A stretch of 64,000 nt of DNA from Mycolicibacterium xanthum (GTDB taxonomy: Bacteria > Actinomycetota > Actinomycetes > Mycobacteriales > Mycobacteriaceae): positions 1 to 64,000 of the forward strand of contig NZ_JAIFZS010000058.1 in the NCBI RefSeq assembly GCF_019710635.1, in the 5' to 3' direction. This document shows positions 49,710 to 59,028 of the stretch, in pieces (position 1 is the stretch's first letter; each line of letters begins with the position of its first letter). A model generated the notes under the pieces. The model was given only the letters and a program-made list of their open reading frames with translations, was not told the DNA's origin and made no database searches. A program made the translations under genes and the position numbers.

Positions 49710-50413
49710 TGTTCACTCGCCGAGAGCCGATAGCCGATTCCCCGCACGGTGTGCAGCACCCGCGGGCCATGGGCCTCCAGTTTGCGCCGCAGTGCGCTGA
49801 TGTACACCTCGACGAGGTTGGGGTCATAGGCGTCGTACCCCCACACCGCGGCGAGGATCTGGTCCTTGCTGACCACCCGGCCGCGCTGATCGGCCAGATA
49901 GCCCAGCAGCCGAAGTTCGGTGGCGGTCAGATCCAACACCACCCCGGCGCGGCTCGCGGTCGACGCGTCGACGTCGAGTACCAGGTCGCCGAGTTGGATG
50001 GCCGATGAGACCCGGCCCCGGCGTCGCAACACCGCCGCCACCCGCGACAGCAACTCGGCCATCTCGAACGGTTTGACCAGGTAGTCGTCGGCTCCACTGT
50101 CGAGCCCCCGCAACCGGTCCGCCAACCCGTCGCGCGCCGTCAGCAGCACGATTCCGGCATCACCGTAGCCGCGCACCACATCGATCAACTCGAACCCGTC
50201 GCGACCCGGCAGCATCACGTCGAGCACGACGACGTCCGGGCGGAATGCCGCCAGCACGTCTTCGAGTCCGCCGCCGTGAGTTCGGCCGCCGCTGACGTAG
50301 CCGGTGTCGGCGAGCGCCTCGACGACCATCTCGCGGATCGTGACCGAGTCCTCGACGACGAGCACCCGCGGGGGACCGATGTCTTTGCCGGGTTTGGTGG
50401 ACACATCCGCCAT
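49706..50413 (-). CDS. OmpR-family response regulator
   Basis: A 235-residue regulator. The receiver domain (residues ~15-127) has the acidic pair VVED, phospho-acceptor Asp in VVLDVMLPG (~60), Thr in LLTARD and Lys in DYLVKPFE. The C-terminal winged helix (~140-232) has DLTATELRLLGYLAD and VEVYISALRRKLE, the DNA-recognition region. ATG at 50413 chosen over an in-frame start at 50458, which would lie inside the paired repeats. The direct repeats just upstream are the type of site this family binds, which suggests autoregulation. Confidence 0.94.
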   Translation of the reverse strand: MADVSTKPGKDIGPPRVLVVEDSVTIREMVVEALADTGYVSGGRTHGGGLEDVLAAFRPDVVVLDVMLPGRDGFELIDVVRGYGDAGIVLLTARDGLADRLRGLDSGADDYLVKPFEMAELLSRVAAVLRRRGRVSSAIQLGDLVLDVDASTASRAGVVLDLTATELRLLGYLADQRGRVVSKDQILAAVWGYDAYDPNLVEVYISALRRKLEAHGPRVLHTVRGIGYRLSASEQ

Positions 50414-50428
50414 TGTCCCCGTCGATAC

Positions 50429-50514
50429 CTGAAGTGAGGCTGAAAGAAGCCAACTCACCGTGGCCGGCTTCAGGTTCCCTTCAGCCGCCCGGGCGAGTGT
50501 TCACCTCGTAGGAA
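50429..50514. promoter_or_regulatory. Paired CTTCAG direct repeats and promoter (copy 2)
   Basis: CTGAAG-N5-CTGAAA (50429-50445), a 22-bp gap, CTTCAG-GTTCC-CTTCAG (50468-50484), 24 bp, TAGGAA (50509). The ATG of the secreted protein follows 81 nt after TAGGAA. All distances equal those of copy 1. The site lies between the divergent response regulator gene and the secreted-protein gene, so it may serve both. Confidence 0.75.
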
Positions 50515-50589
50515 CCAAACCGGTCGCCGAAGATCCGTTGTGCTGCATCCGATCCTCCGGCGACCACCACGAAAAGGAGTAATCCCATC

Positions 50590-50823
50590 ATGGCCAAGAA
50601 GACCTACCTCACCGCAGTGGTCGCCGGCGGATTCTGCGCGCTGTCGCTGGCTGTCGCTCCGATGGCGTCTGCGGCGCAGACCGCCCCGACCTGCTCGCAC
50701 GTGGGCGGCCAGACGACGCTGTGTCAGTCCAACGGCAGTGCCAGCCTGCGGACTTCGCCGGAAATCAGGGCCAACGGCTGGTCCCCGTCCTGGTACGGAT
50801 ACGGCGGGTACCACCGCCGGTGA
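50590..50823 (+). CDS. Small secreted protein
   Basis: A 77-residue precursor. A signal peptide of ~28 residues (KK, hydrophobic core AVVAGGFCALSLAV, cleavage after ASA) leaves a ~49-residue mature peptide with two Cys (TCSHVGGQTTLC), probably disulfide-linked, and a Gly/Tyr/Trp-rich C-terminus (SWYGYGGYHRR). AAAAGGAG precedes the ATG. It resembles small secreted proteins common in mycobacteria, function unknown. Its promoter-leader is homologous to that of the aquaporin gene. Confidence 0.85.
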   Translation: MAKKTYLTAVVAGGFCALSLAVAPMASAAQTAPTCSHVGGQTTLCQSNGSASLRTSPEIRANGWSPSWYGYGGYHRR

Positions 50824-50882
50824 CCTGCACGGCGTGCAGGTTCGCACCTCGTTGATGTTCGATTGTCCTGCCCCACAGGAGA

Positions 50883-51710
50883 TCATGGCTTCGCCAGGCG
50901 GCTCCACGCTCCGACCTCCGAACGCCCGATCACCGTCGCCGAGGTCTCTCGGACCTCGTGAATCAGTCGCTGTGTCAGCGTGTCTCGTCCGACCTCGGAC
51001 GCGGTGGCCACGCCCGTCGCTTCCATCGCAGGCAGCAGCGTCTCGACGATGTCGACGAGCGCCTCCAGCCAGACCTCGGCGGTATCTCCTGATCCGATGA
51101 AAGTCCGCATCGTCAGCGTCGGTACCGGGAAGCCGGCCTCGGTGAAGGCGCCGTGCAGTCGGTCGGCCATGTTCCAGGACGTGTGCATGCGGTCCAGCGT
51201 GTCGAGCACCCATCGACAGCAGCGGTCGTAGGTCGGCGCCGGGGGAGAGGATCGGATGGCGCGCCAGTCCGGTTCGTGGAAGACGATGACGCCGCCGGGC
51301 GCCAGGTGCCGGGCAAGGTGACGAAGCATTGCCGCGGGATCGGGCTGGAAGGTCAGGACATAGCGGCCGACGATCGCATCGAACGATTGGTCGAAGGTCA
51401 GCTCGGCGGGGTCACCCAACCGGAAGCCGACGATCTCGGACAGGCCCCGCGCCGCGGCGGCGGCCGAAGCCGCGTCCACGGCGGTTGCCGCCGTGTCCGT
51501 TCCGAGCACCTCACCGCCGGGCATCGTGAGCGCCGAGGCGAGGAACGCGACATCGCCGGCACCGCTACCCACATCCAGCACCCTCATCCCCGGTGCCAGA
51601 CCGGCCGATGTGAGGTACTCCCGGGTAGTGGGGGCGAGCAGGGCCGCCTGGCGCCGCAACCGGCCCAGCTCGTGATCCGAGTGGCCCAGTACATAGTCGG
51701 GTTCGTCCAT
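50883..51710 (-). CDS. Class I SAM-dependent methyltransferase
   Basis: A 275-residue UbiE/MenG-like methyltransferase. Motif I MRVLDVGSGAGDVAFL (residues ~41-56), motif II GTDTAATAVD, then FDAIVGRYVLTFQPDP and LAPGGVIVFHEPDW (motif III). The acceptor is unknown. The ATG at 51710 is the likely start; the upstream reading frame only shadows the divergent exchanger gene. A TAGCAT -10-like hexamer lies near 51768 on the minus strand. Confidence 0.88.
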   Translation of the reverse strand: MDEPDYVLGHSDHELGRLRRQAALLAPTTREYLTSAGLAPGMRVLDVGSGAGDVAFLASALTMPGGEVLGTDTAATAVDAASAAAAARGLSEIVGFRLGDPAELTFDQSFDAIVGRYVLTFQPDPAAMLRHLARHLAPGGVIVFHEPDWRAIRSSPPAPTYDRCCRWVLDTLDRMHTSWNMADRLHGAFTEAGFPVPTLTMRTFIGSGDTAEVWLEALVDIVETLLPAMEATGVATASEVGRDTLTQRLIHEVRETSATVIGRSEVGAWSRLAKP

Positions 51711-51833
51711 GTGGCAACCCCTGCCTGCTGGTCCGCACGATGAGCTACCGCCCTGACTGGGCAGATATGCTAACCCTCGCGCGCTCGCGTCCGTCGCGAC
51801 GACACTGCCCGCGCGCGCCGCCCGCCGTCCCCG

Positions 51834-51839
51834 TAGGGT
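51834..51839 (+). promoter_or_regulatory. Putative -10 of a near-leaderless exchanger gene
   Basis: TAGGGT lies 9 nt before the ATG at 51849; no ribosome-binding site is present. Confidence 0.5.
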
Positions 51840-51848
51840 CTGTGGCGG

Positions 51849-52784
51849 ATGGCGGTTCAGGTTCTGTTTGTGTTGGCGGGGGCGGCGCTTCTGGCGTTCG
51901 CATCGGATCAGCTCGTCATCGGCGCGAGCCGGCTTGCCGCCGCCGCGCGGATGGCGCCGATCGCCATCGGCATCCTGGTTCTCGGATTCGGCACCAGCGC
52001 CCCGGAGCTGGTGACGTCCGCCTCGGCGGCGGTGCGCGGCGAAACGGATGTGGCGGTCGGCAACGTCCTCGGATCGAGCATCGCCAACCTGACGCTGGTG
52101 CTCGGCGTGGCCTGCCTCTACCGGCCGCTTCGGGTCAGCAGGCGGGCACTGTGGCGGGAGGCGCCGATCGCGATCGTCGCCGCCTGCGCCTTTCTGATCG
52201 CGCTGTATCTCGGTTTCGGGCGCCTGCTGGGAGCGGCGCTGCTCGCCGGTGCGGGCCTGTTCGTCTGGCGCGCCCTGACCGTGCCCGACGACACGACCAC
52301 CTCGGACGCCGGCGAGGTGTTCGACGACGGTCGACACCACCCGTTGCGCCCGGAGGCCGCACGCACGCTGCTCGGGCTGGCCGGGACGATCGGCGGCGCT
52401 CAGTTGCTGCTGCTCGGCGCGCTGGGCATAGCGGACTCGTGGGGAATCTCCGAGGCGTTCGCCGGCCTGACGCTGGTCGCGCTCGGCACCTCGCTTCCCG
52501 AGGTCGTGACGGTTCTTCAGGCCGCCCGGCGCGACGAAGCCGATCTGGTGGCCGGCAACCTGTTCGGCAGCAACGTCTTCAACTTCCTCGTCGTCGGCGG
52601 TGTTGCGGCGCTCGTCGCGACCGCACCCACCGAGCCGACCCCGCTGATGGTCGGGGCGGGAGCGCTCGCCATCGGCGTCTCGGGCCTGGCCTGGTTGCTG
52701 AGCGCCAACGGAGGGCGGCTGAACCGCTGGGAGGGCGGTGTGTTGTTGGCCGTCTACCTGGTCGCGATCCCGCTCCTGTACTGA
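51849..52784 (+). CDS. Sodium/calcium exchanger family membrane protein
   Basis: A 311-residue CaCA-family antiporter of the YrbG type with ~10 membrane helices. Both alpha repeats are present: GFGTSAPELVTSASAA (~45-60) and ALGTSLPEVVTVLQAA (~213-228), containing the acidic ion-binding residues. A short acidic cytoplasmic loop lies between the halves. Ion specificity (Ca2+/Na+ or H+) cannot be read. Probably leaderless. Confidence 0.9.
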   Translation: MAVQVLFVLAGAALLAFASDQLVIGASRLAAAARMAPIAIGILVLGFGTSAPELVTSASAAVRGETDVAVGNVLGSSIANLTLVLGVACLYRPLRVSRRALWREAPIAIVAACAFLIALYLGFGRLLGAALLAGAGLFVWRALTVPDDTTTSDAGEVFDDGRHHPLRPEAARTLLGLAGTIGGAQLLLLGALGIADSWGISEAFAGLTLVALGTSLPEVVTVLQAARRDEADLVAGNLFGSNVFNFLVVGGVAALVATAPTEPTPLMVGAGALAIGVSGLAWLLSANGGRLNRWEGGVLLAVYLVAIPLLY

Positions 52785-52800
52785 ACCGGTCGACCCGACC

Positions 52801-53169
52801 TCACGCGTCGCCGGCGATCCAGGCTTTCGCCGCGTCGGTCTGCCCGGCCGGGAAATGCTTGATCTTCGCGGAGACGAAGTGCGAAGCCAGGTGCTCGCCG
52901 AGATCGCCGACCGGCGAGTCGGTGACGACGGCGACCTTCTTGACGTGCTTCTGATGATCGCGGACGAAGCGCAGATGGCTGACCAGGGCGCCGAAACTGT
53001 CCCAGCCGGGGAACTTCGGCGCGTCGAGGATCAGCCCGGCGAGATCACCCGACGTCTCGATCTGCGGGTCGATGGCCTTGGCCAGTTCGACGAAGTCGCT
53101 TTTGTCCAGCGGCGCCTCCGGCTGCACCAGTACCACTGAGTTCGCGGCGTCCACGTCGACGTCGATCAT
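52801..53169 (-). CDS. SpoIIAA/STAS-like protein
   Basis: A 122-residue protein of the SpoIIAA-like (PF11964-type) STAS-fold group: MIDVDVDAANSVVLVQPEAP at the start and LILDAPKFPGWDSFGALVSHLRFV in the middle. These small soluble proteins are often near membrane transporters or stress genes; no enzymatic role is known. It is convergent with the exchanger. Confidence 0.78.
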   Translation of the reverse strand: MIDVDVDAANSVVLVQPEAPLDKSDFVELAKAIDPQIETSGDLAGLILDAPKFPGWDSFGALVSHLRFVRDHQKHVKKVAVVTDSPVGDLGEHLASHFVSAKIKHFPAGQTDAAKAWIAGDA

Positions 53170-53291
53170 GACAACCTCCCAGCTAGATCACCTGTGGCCA
53201 CCTGATCGGATGCGCCACCGCCAGTATGGGTCTACAGAAATGCGCATCCGTAGGGCACAACGTCACCCGGCCCGACAGGAAGCTCAGGTGC

Positions 53292-53565
53292 TCACGAACT
53301 GTGTGTTGCGCTCGGCGCCGATTCACCGCCGGGACCCTTGCCCTTGAACTGGCTCATGTACAGCGCGTGGTAGAAGCCTGCGGCGGCCATCAGATCGTCG
53401 TGCCCCGCCATCCCGACGATCTCGCCGCCGTTGAGCACCATGATGCGGCTCGAGCTGCGGATCGTCGCCAACCGGTGCGCGATGGAGAAGCTCGTCTTGT
53501 TCTCCATCAGCCTGCGCCTACCGTCCTGGATGAGCTTCTCGGTGCGGGTGTCGACGTTGGAGGCC
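53292..53565 (-). pseudogene. ABC transporter ATPase, C-terminal remnant
   Basis: The reading SNVDTRTEKLIQDGRRRLME then SFSIAHRLATIRSSSRIMVL is the end of an ABC exporter nucleotide-binding domain, starting just after Walker B (D-loop SNVDT) and including the switch His of IAHRL. The Walker A, signature and membrane domains are absent. About 90 codons remain up to the stop at 53292, so it cannot function. Confidence 0.8.
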
Positions 53566-53611
53566 GGACTATGTCCGACGCCACGGTGATGCTCGCGTCC
53601 CCGGTCCTACA

Positions 53612-53963
53612 CCGTGGATGGCTACAAGCTCGGCCAGTGGGTTGGACGGCAACTCCGCAACCCCTCCAACGGTACCCTCGACGCTGAAACGCTGACCTCC
53701 AACATCGACTCCAGGGCATCTCCGGCTGGACCTGGGACCCCTTCGCCGACCAGCGGGAGGAGGGGTTCCAGCACCTCCTGGACTACGTCGAACGCTACGG
53801 TCACGCCCGCGTCGCGCAGTCCTGCGTGGTCAACGGCTACCCGCTCGGTACGTGGGTCGGTACGCAACGCGCGTTTCACACCAAAGGCGGGCTTGACGCC
53901 GACCGCGAACGCCGACTCCAGGAGCTGCCCGGCTGGACATGGAAGGCATCGTCATCGGAATAG
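53612..53963 (+). pseudogene. Helicase-associated (HA) repeat remnant, frameshifted
   Basis: DGYKLGQWVGRQLRNPSNGT (from ~53617) is one helicase-associated repeat. After a frameshift near 53690-53710 the reading continues LQGISGWTWDPFADQREEGF, then HARVAQSCVVNGYPLGTWVG, ending LQELPGWTWKASSSE with TAG at 53961. These repeats form the C-terminal part of large superfamily 2 helicases; the helicase core is absent. It abuts the ABC remnant. Confidence 0.75.
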
Positions 53964-54065
53964 GCCGAGCTGGCTGGCCGGTCGCAGCAGCGTAATTCAT
54001 GACCCGGGCCGGTGATCTCGCACAGGGCGTTTAGCGACGGCAATCGTGCTCTGCGCGAAGGGAAT
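53964..54065. other. Short intergenic region
   Basis: No recognised feature; boundary between the gene debris and the cyclase/ATPase gene. Confidence 0.5.
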
Positions 54066-56799
54066 TCATCCCGCGTGCGTGATGCTGGCGCGGGCCCGGT
54101 CGATCTGGTCGTAGGCGTAGGTCGCCATCGCGGCGGTGGTCATCGTCTTGCCCTTGCGGGCGAACGATTCGTAAACCTGGTCGCCGAGAACCTCGCGCAG
54201 GTGGGCGATCGCGGTGCCGAGCTCGGGGACCCACGCTGCGGTGAGGGGATCGAACGCGAATCCGGCGACGGTGGCCGCCGGTTCGTGGCATCCGAGCCGG
54301 TCGAGAAACGTGGCGAGGATAGCTAGAGGGACACGAATCGTGGTGGTGTCGCCCGAGTCGTGGTAGTTGCGGATTGACAAAGCGAAGTAATCGAGTGCGG
54401 CCGACGGGTCGCCGTGGGCGGCTTCGAGGCGGCACAGGCTGGCTGCCAGATGCGACTCGTTGGCCCGGTTGCCGCTGTCTTGGGCGATGACCAGGCCCCG
54501 GCGCGTGTCCTCCAGCGCGCGGCTGGGATCGGTGTCGCGGCGGGCGAAGCCCTGGGCCAAGAGCGCGTAGGAGAGCGCATGCGGATTGCGGGCCTCTTCT
54601 GCGGCATCGATCAGACCGGTCGCGGCGGCCATCGCCTCGTCAAAAGACCCGGCGATGGCCAGGCACAGGACCAGGGATGCCCTGGTGAGCGTGTGAGTGT
54701 CGCGACCGCGTGCGAGCTGGGTGCGGCACCATTCGGCCGCCCGTTCAGGCTGGCCGATGAACACATACGCACCACCAAGCTTTTCCTCAACGCCCTCAAC
54801 GCCGAACGGCACCTCGTAGCAGCCAGCGCTCATTACCATCTCACCGGCATTGCTGTAGCGGACGGCGTCATCGGTCCTACCAGCCAGGTAGCACTGCGAC
54901 GCGACCACATACAAGGCCGCGAGCCGGGGATGGTCGACGGCGCGGGCGGGTCCGATAAGTTCTTCGGCCCAGGCGATCGGCTCGTAATTTTCGACCATTA
55001 CGCCGAGGAACGCCGCGTACGTGGCGATGACGGCGGCGGCATCGTCGAGGTCGCCGTGGTCGGCGGCCCACCGGAACGCGGCGCGTAGGTTGGCCAGCTC
55101 GGCGGTGAACCAGTCGTAGGCTTCGCGTTGTCGGGGGCTGTCCCACAGGGCCAGGATGTCGGCTTCCCGTCCGGCGAAATGTTGGGCATGCGCCGTCCGG
55201 ACCTCGGTGGCCGCCCCCCCCCGCGACGAGTTGCTCCTCGGCGAAATCGCGGATCGTCTCCAACATGGAAAACCGGGTCCGCCCAGAGGACCGGTCAGCG
55301 ACCAGCAGCGACTTACGCACCAGGGCATCGAGTAGATCCAGCACGGCGAAGTCGTCGTGGTCATCGGTTCCCGCTACCGCGCAAGCACTTTGGAGGTCGA
55401 ATCCGCCCGCGAACACCGAACACCGTGTCAACAGCGACTTTTCGGCGTCGTCGAGCAGGTCATAGGACCACCCCACCGCGTGGCGCAGCGTGTGGTGGTG
55501 GTGCAGCCCGCGCCGGGAGCCGACCAGCAGCCGGAACCGCTGATCGAGACGATCCCGCACCTCAATCGCGGTCATCGACGCCATCCGCGAGGCGGCCAGC
55601 TCGATGGCCAGCGGGATGCCGTCGAGGCGGCGGCAGATCTCCACCACCGCACCCGCCTCCTCGGGCGTGGCCAGCGAGAAGCGCGGGGCCACACTGCGGG
55701 CACGGTCCACGAACAAGCTCACCGCCACCGAATCGAATCCTCTACCGAGGTCCAGCGCTGGCACCGGCCACACTTGCTCATCGGCGACCCCCAACCCTTC
55801 ACGGCTGGTGGCCAAGACCTTCACCGTCGCCGACTGGGTGAGGATGGCCTCGATGAGATCGGCGGCGGCATCCAGCACGTGTTCGCAGTTGTCGAACACC
55901 AGCAACCGGATTCGGCCCTCCAACGCCGTCGCCACCGACTCACCCACGCTCTTGCCCGGCTGCTGGGTGATGCCTAACAAGGCGGCCACCGCATCAGGCA
56001 CCGCCGCCGGATCGGCGACCGCCGCCAGCTCGAAAACCCAGACACCGTCGGGGAACTCCTCAGCCAGGTGCGTGGCGACTTCCAGGGCCAGGCGTGTTTT
56101 GCCGACCCCTCCGACGCCGGTCAACGTCACCAACTGACATTCGCGCAGCGCCGCTGTCACCTCAGCGAGATCTGATTCGCGCCCAATGAAGCTGGTTTTC
56201 TGAGGCCGCAGGTTCCCCGGACCCGCATCCAGTGCCCGCAGGGGTGGGAAGTCTGTCTTCAGCCCGGGCGCTTGAACCTGGAACACCTGTACCGGGGTGG
56301 GTAGATCCCGCAGCCGCCGCGGCCCCAAATCCAGCAGGTCCACTCCGCTGAGCAGTCCCGCCGTCGAGTCGGCGAGCAGGACTTGACCGCCGTGACCGGC
56401 GGCCATCACCCGCGCCGCACGATTCAAGACCGCCCCGAAATAATCGGCCCCGCGCAGTTCGGCCTCCCCGGTTGCGATGCCCATCCGCACCGGCAACTCC
56501 AGCGCCCGCTGCGCGGCCACCGCCGCATCCACCGCCCCCTGCGGCGAGGTGAACGCGGCGCATATCCCGTCGCCGGTGTGCTTGAACACCCAGCCTCCGC
56601 GCGCCTCAATCGCCGCACACAGAACCTGGTCGTGGGCGGCCAGCGCCGCCCGCATCGCCTCGGCATCGTCCTCCCACCGACGGGTCGACCCCTCCACATC
56701 GGTGAACAGAAACGTCACCACCCCCGAAGGCGGCACCGCCGGATCAGCGGACACCCACCCAGAATGGCACACCGGACCCGCTGTGACCTGAAAGATCAA
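54066..56799 (-). pseudogene. Class III adenylate cyclase-ATPase-TPR regulator, frameshifted at G9
   Basis: An N-terminal class III cyclase domain (residues ~25-185: FLFTDVEGST, FKHTGDGICAAF, GADYFGAVLNRAARVMA, with metal Asp, substrate Lys, Asn and Arg present) is followed by an NB-ARC/AfsR-like ATPase (Walker A TGVGGVGKTR ~240). A C-terminal TPR-like region has its natural frame shifted. The break lies at nine G (55214-55222 on the plus strand as C9): AEEQLVAGGGG runs out of frame, while GAATEVRTAHAQHF continues in the next frame to 54066. Eight G would restore one ~900-residue protein. The start may be ATG 56799 or GTG 56754. No C-terminal LuxR HTH is seen. Confidence 0.82.
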
Positions 56800-56962
56800 C
56801 GGGAATGCACGGCCCCTTCCACATGTACGGCCCGCGATATCCCAGGTTCGACCTCTTGGCGGTCAGTCCCGTGTTGCAGTCCTTCGGCCCGCGCAGAGGC
56901 CGAGGTAATGCTCGGTGCGGCGCTTGGCCCGAGCAACTGTTGGCCGACGTGGATAACCTGGC

Positions 56963-58006
56963 TTACTTGATGCCGACCACCATCGAGTCGGGGCCGGCCA
57001 GGTGCTCGACGTAGCTGTCGCTGAAGCCGGTTTCGGCCATCCACGCGCGGCAGTCCGCGCCCGTGTAGTCGAATCCGTGGGGCGTCTCGATCAGCATGTT
57101 GAGACTCATCAGGAGACCGAACGCGTTCTCGCGCCGGTCGTCGTCGATGATGGCGTCGTACACGATCAGCGCGCCGCCTTCAGGGAGGGCGGCGTGGGCC
57201 TTCTGGAGGAGTAGACGCTTCTGGTCCAGGTCCCAGTCATGCAGGATGTGGCCCATGATCAGCACGTCGGCGCTGGGCAGTGGGTCGGCGAAAAAGTCGC
57301 CACCGATGAAGCTGAGACGGTCGGCGAGCCCATTGGTTGTGACGTAGGCGTGGAAGATCGGTTCCAGCGCGGGCAGGTCGAAGCCGCCACCGGTCAGGTG
57401 CTCGTGTGCGGTGGCGATGGCCACCGGGACTGCGCCTTGCGCGCAACCGATATCGATCACACTGTGGTAGTCGTGCCACCCGAACTTGGCTGCGATAGCG
57501 CGAGCTGCGGCGGTGCTGACCCCGCTCATCCCGCGGGCGAACTGTTCCAGCCGCGCGGGGTCGGCATAGAGCGTCGCGAAGAAGTCTCCTCCGGTCTTGG
57601 CCTCGTTCTGCGGTTGTCCAGTCTGCAGACCTTCAGTCAGTGATCCCCAGAACTGGTAGAGGCGGGCACCCGCCATCTCCAACCATCCCCCCACGTAAGT
57701 CGGCTTGGCCGGGTCGAGGAAGAGGTCGGTTGCCGCGGTGTTGGAGTACGTCTCGCCGTCACGCTCGAGCATTCCGAGCGCGAGCAGCGCGTCGAAGAAA
57801 TCTCTGGCGCTGCGCGAATGCAAGCCAAGTCGCTGCCGTAGCTGTTCGGCCTCGAGCGGACCCTCACGCAGCACGCCGAACAGCCCGAGCTCGACGGCAC
57901 TCAACAGCGCTTTGGAGCCCCAAAAACCGAGTCCGAGTTGCATGATCGCGTCTGGAGTCACCGCCGCGGGCTGCTCGGCAGCGGTCGGCATAACTGGTTT
58001 CGTCAT
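56963..58006 (-). CDS. Plant-type (acetylserotonin) O-methyltransferase
   Basis: A 347-residue O-methyltransferase. The N-terminal dimerisation/winged-helix domain (residues ~15-110, GFWGSKALLSAVELGLFGVL) precedes the SAM-binding motif VIDIGCAQGAVPVAIA. The catalytic His lies in MGHILHDWDLDQ. The acceptor is a phenolic or polyketide hydroxyl, not determinable here. The ATG at 58006 follows GGACGGAA. The gene is flanked by two disabled class III cyclase genes. Confidence 0.88.
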   Translation of the reverse strand: MTKPVMPTAAEQPAAVTPDAIMQLGLGFWGSKALLSAVELGLFGVLREGPLEAEQLRQRLGLHSRSARDFFDALLALGMLERDGETYSNTAATDLFLDPAKPTYVGGWLEMAGARLYQFWGSLTEGLQTGQPQNEAKTGGDFFATLYADPARLEQFARGMSGVSTAAARAIAAKFGWHDYHSVIDIGCAQGAVPVAIATAHEHLTGGGFDLPALEPIFHAYVTTNGLADRLSFIGGDFFADPLPSADVLIMGHILHDWDLDQKRLLLQKAHAALPEGGALIVYDAIIDDDRRENAFGLLMSLNMLIETPHGFDYTGADCRAWMAETGFSDSYVEHLAGPDSMVVGIK

Positions 58007-58253
58007 CAGATTCCGTCCATTCGGATACTGGTATGCCAGAAGCCCATAGTCCCCCTTCGACCGCATGTAAGTAGGAGGACTCGACAAACGGCGACGTTAC
58101 GCCCGTTACGTCCGCCGCCACGCCGGGCGTAAGGATCTTCAGGCGATTGACAGCCAGTAGGGCGACTAAGGTTCTCGAAAGTCCCTACCGGTCTTCCCAA
58201 CTCAACGTGGGGAACGCCACCAGCCGTGATGTCCGCAGCAGTTCATAGGGATT
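58007..58253. other. Intergenic region upstream of the truncated cyclase
   Basis: ~250 bp with no recognised gene or strong site; probably holds the O-methyltransferase promoter. Confidence 0.4.
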
Positions 58254-59008
58254 AGCGGCGCAGTCGTTACAGCCAACGCCTGCCGGTGGTTCAGGATGAT
58301 GACCTGGGCGCTTTGGCGGCGTCGTTCAACCGGATGCAGGCCGGTTTGGCCGAGCGGGAACGACTTCAAGCGGCGTTCGGCACCTACGTCGACCCCGCCC
58401 TCGCGGCCCGACTACTCGAGCAGGGCCACGACGTCTTCACCGGTGAGCGCCGTGCGGTGACGGTGATGTTCGTCGACGTTCGCGATTTCACCCCGTTCGC
58501 GGAGGCCAACACCGCCGAGGACACCGTGGCCCGGCTCAATGCGCTGTTCGAGATCGTGGTTCCCACGGTCGTCGATGCCGGTGGGCACGTGAACAAGTTC
58601 CTGGGCGATGGCGCTTTGGCCGTTTTCGGCGCCCCGATCGGCCTTGCGGATCGCGCCGACGCCGCGGTGGGCGCCGCAGTACTGATTCATTGCCTGGTCG
58701 CCGAACGTTTCGACGGTGCACTTCGGATCGGCATTGGGATCAACACCGGTCTGGTGATCGCGGGCACCATCGGTGCCGGAGGCAGGCTCGAGTTCACCCT
58801 CATCGGTGACACCGTGAATGTCGCCGCCCGCGTCGAGCAGCTCACCAAGACCACCGGTGACGCAATCCTTCTCACCGGCCAGAGCGTCGACGCCCTGGAT
58901 CATCGACCGGCCGCCCTCACCGACCGGGGGTTCCACGCACTGAAGGGTAAGTCAGCGGCAGTGCAGGTCTTCGGCCTCGACCCACGGGAGGATGCCATCT
59001 CGGGCTGA
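58254..59008 (+). pseudogene. HAMP-class III adenylate cyclase, 5'-truncated
   Basis: From the GTG at 58286 the frame reads LGALAASFNRMQAGLAERER (end of a HAMP domain), then a whole cyclase domain: VMFVDVRDFTPF (metal Asp), NKFLGDGALAVFG (Lys and second Asp), RLEFTLIGDTVNVAARVEQL (transition-state Asn and Arg). The frame is closed upstream by TAG at 58253, and the membrane domains of the Rv1318c-Rv1320c-like family are missing. The catalytic domain is intact, so a soluble product is possible if a start exists, but no ribosome-binding site is seen. Confidence 0.72.
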
Positions 59009-59028
59009 TCCCTACGCGGGCCGGTCGG

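Noticed and set aside
49738..50413. Assignment of the two-component pair to a named mycobacterial system (for example TcrXY or TrcRS)
   Set aside because: The domains are generic OmpR/HisKA and no distinguishing motif or synteny with a named pair is visible, so no symbol is given.
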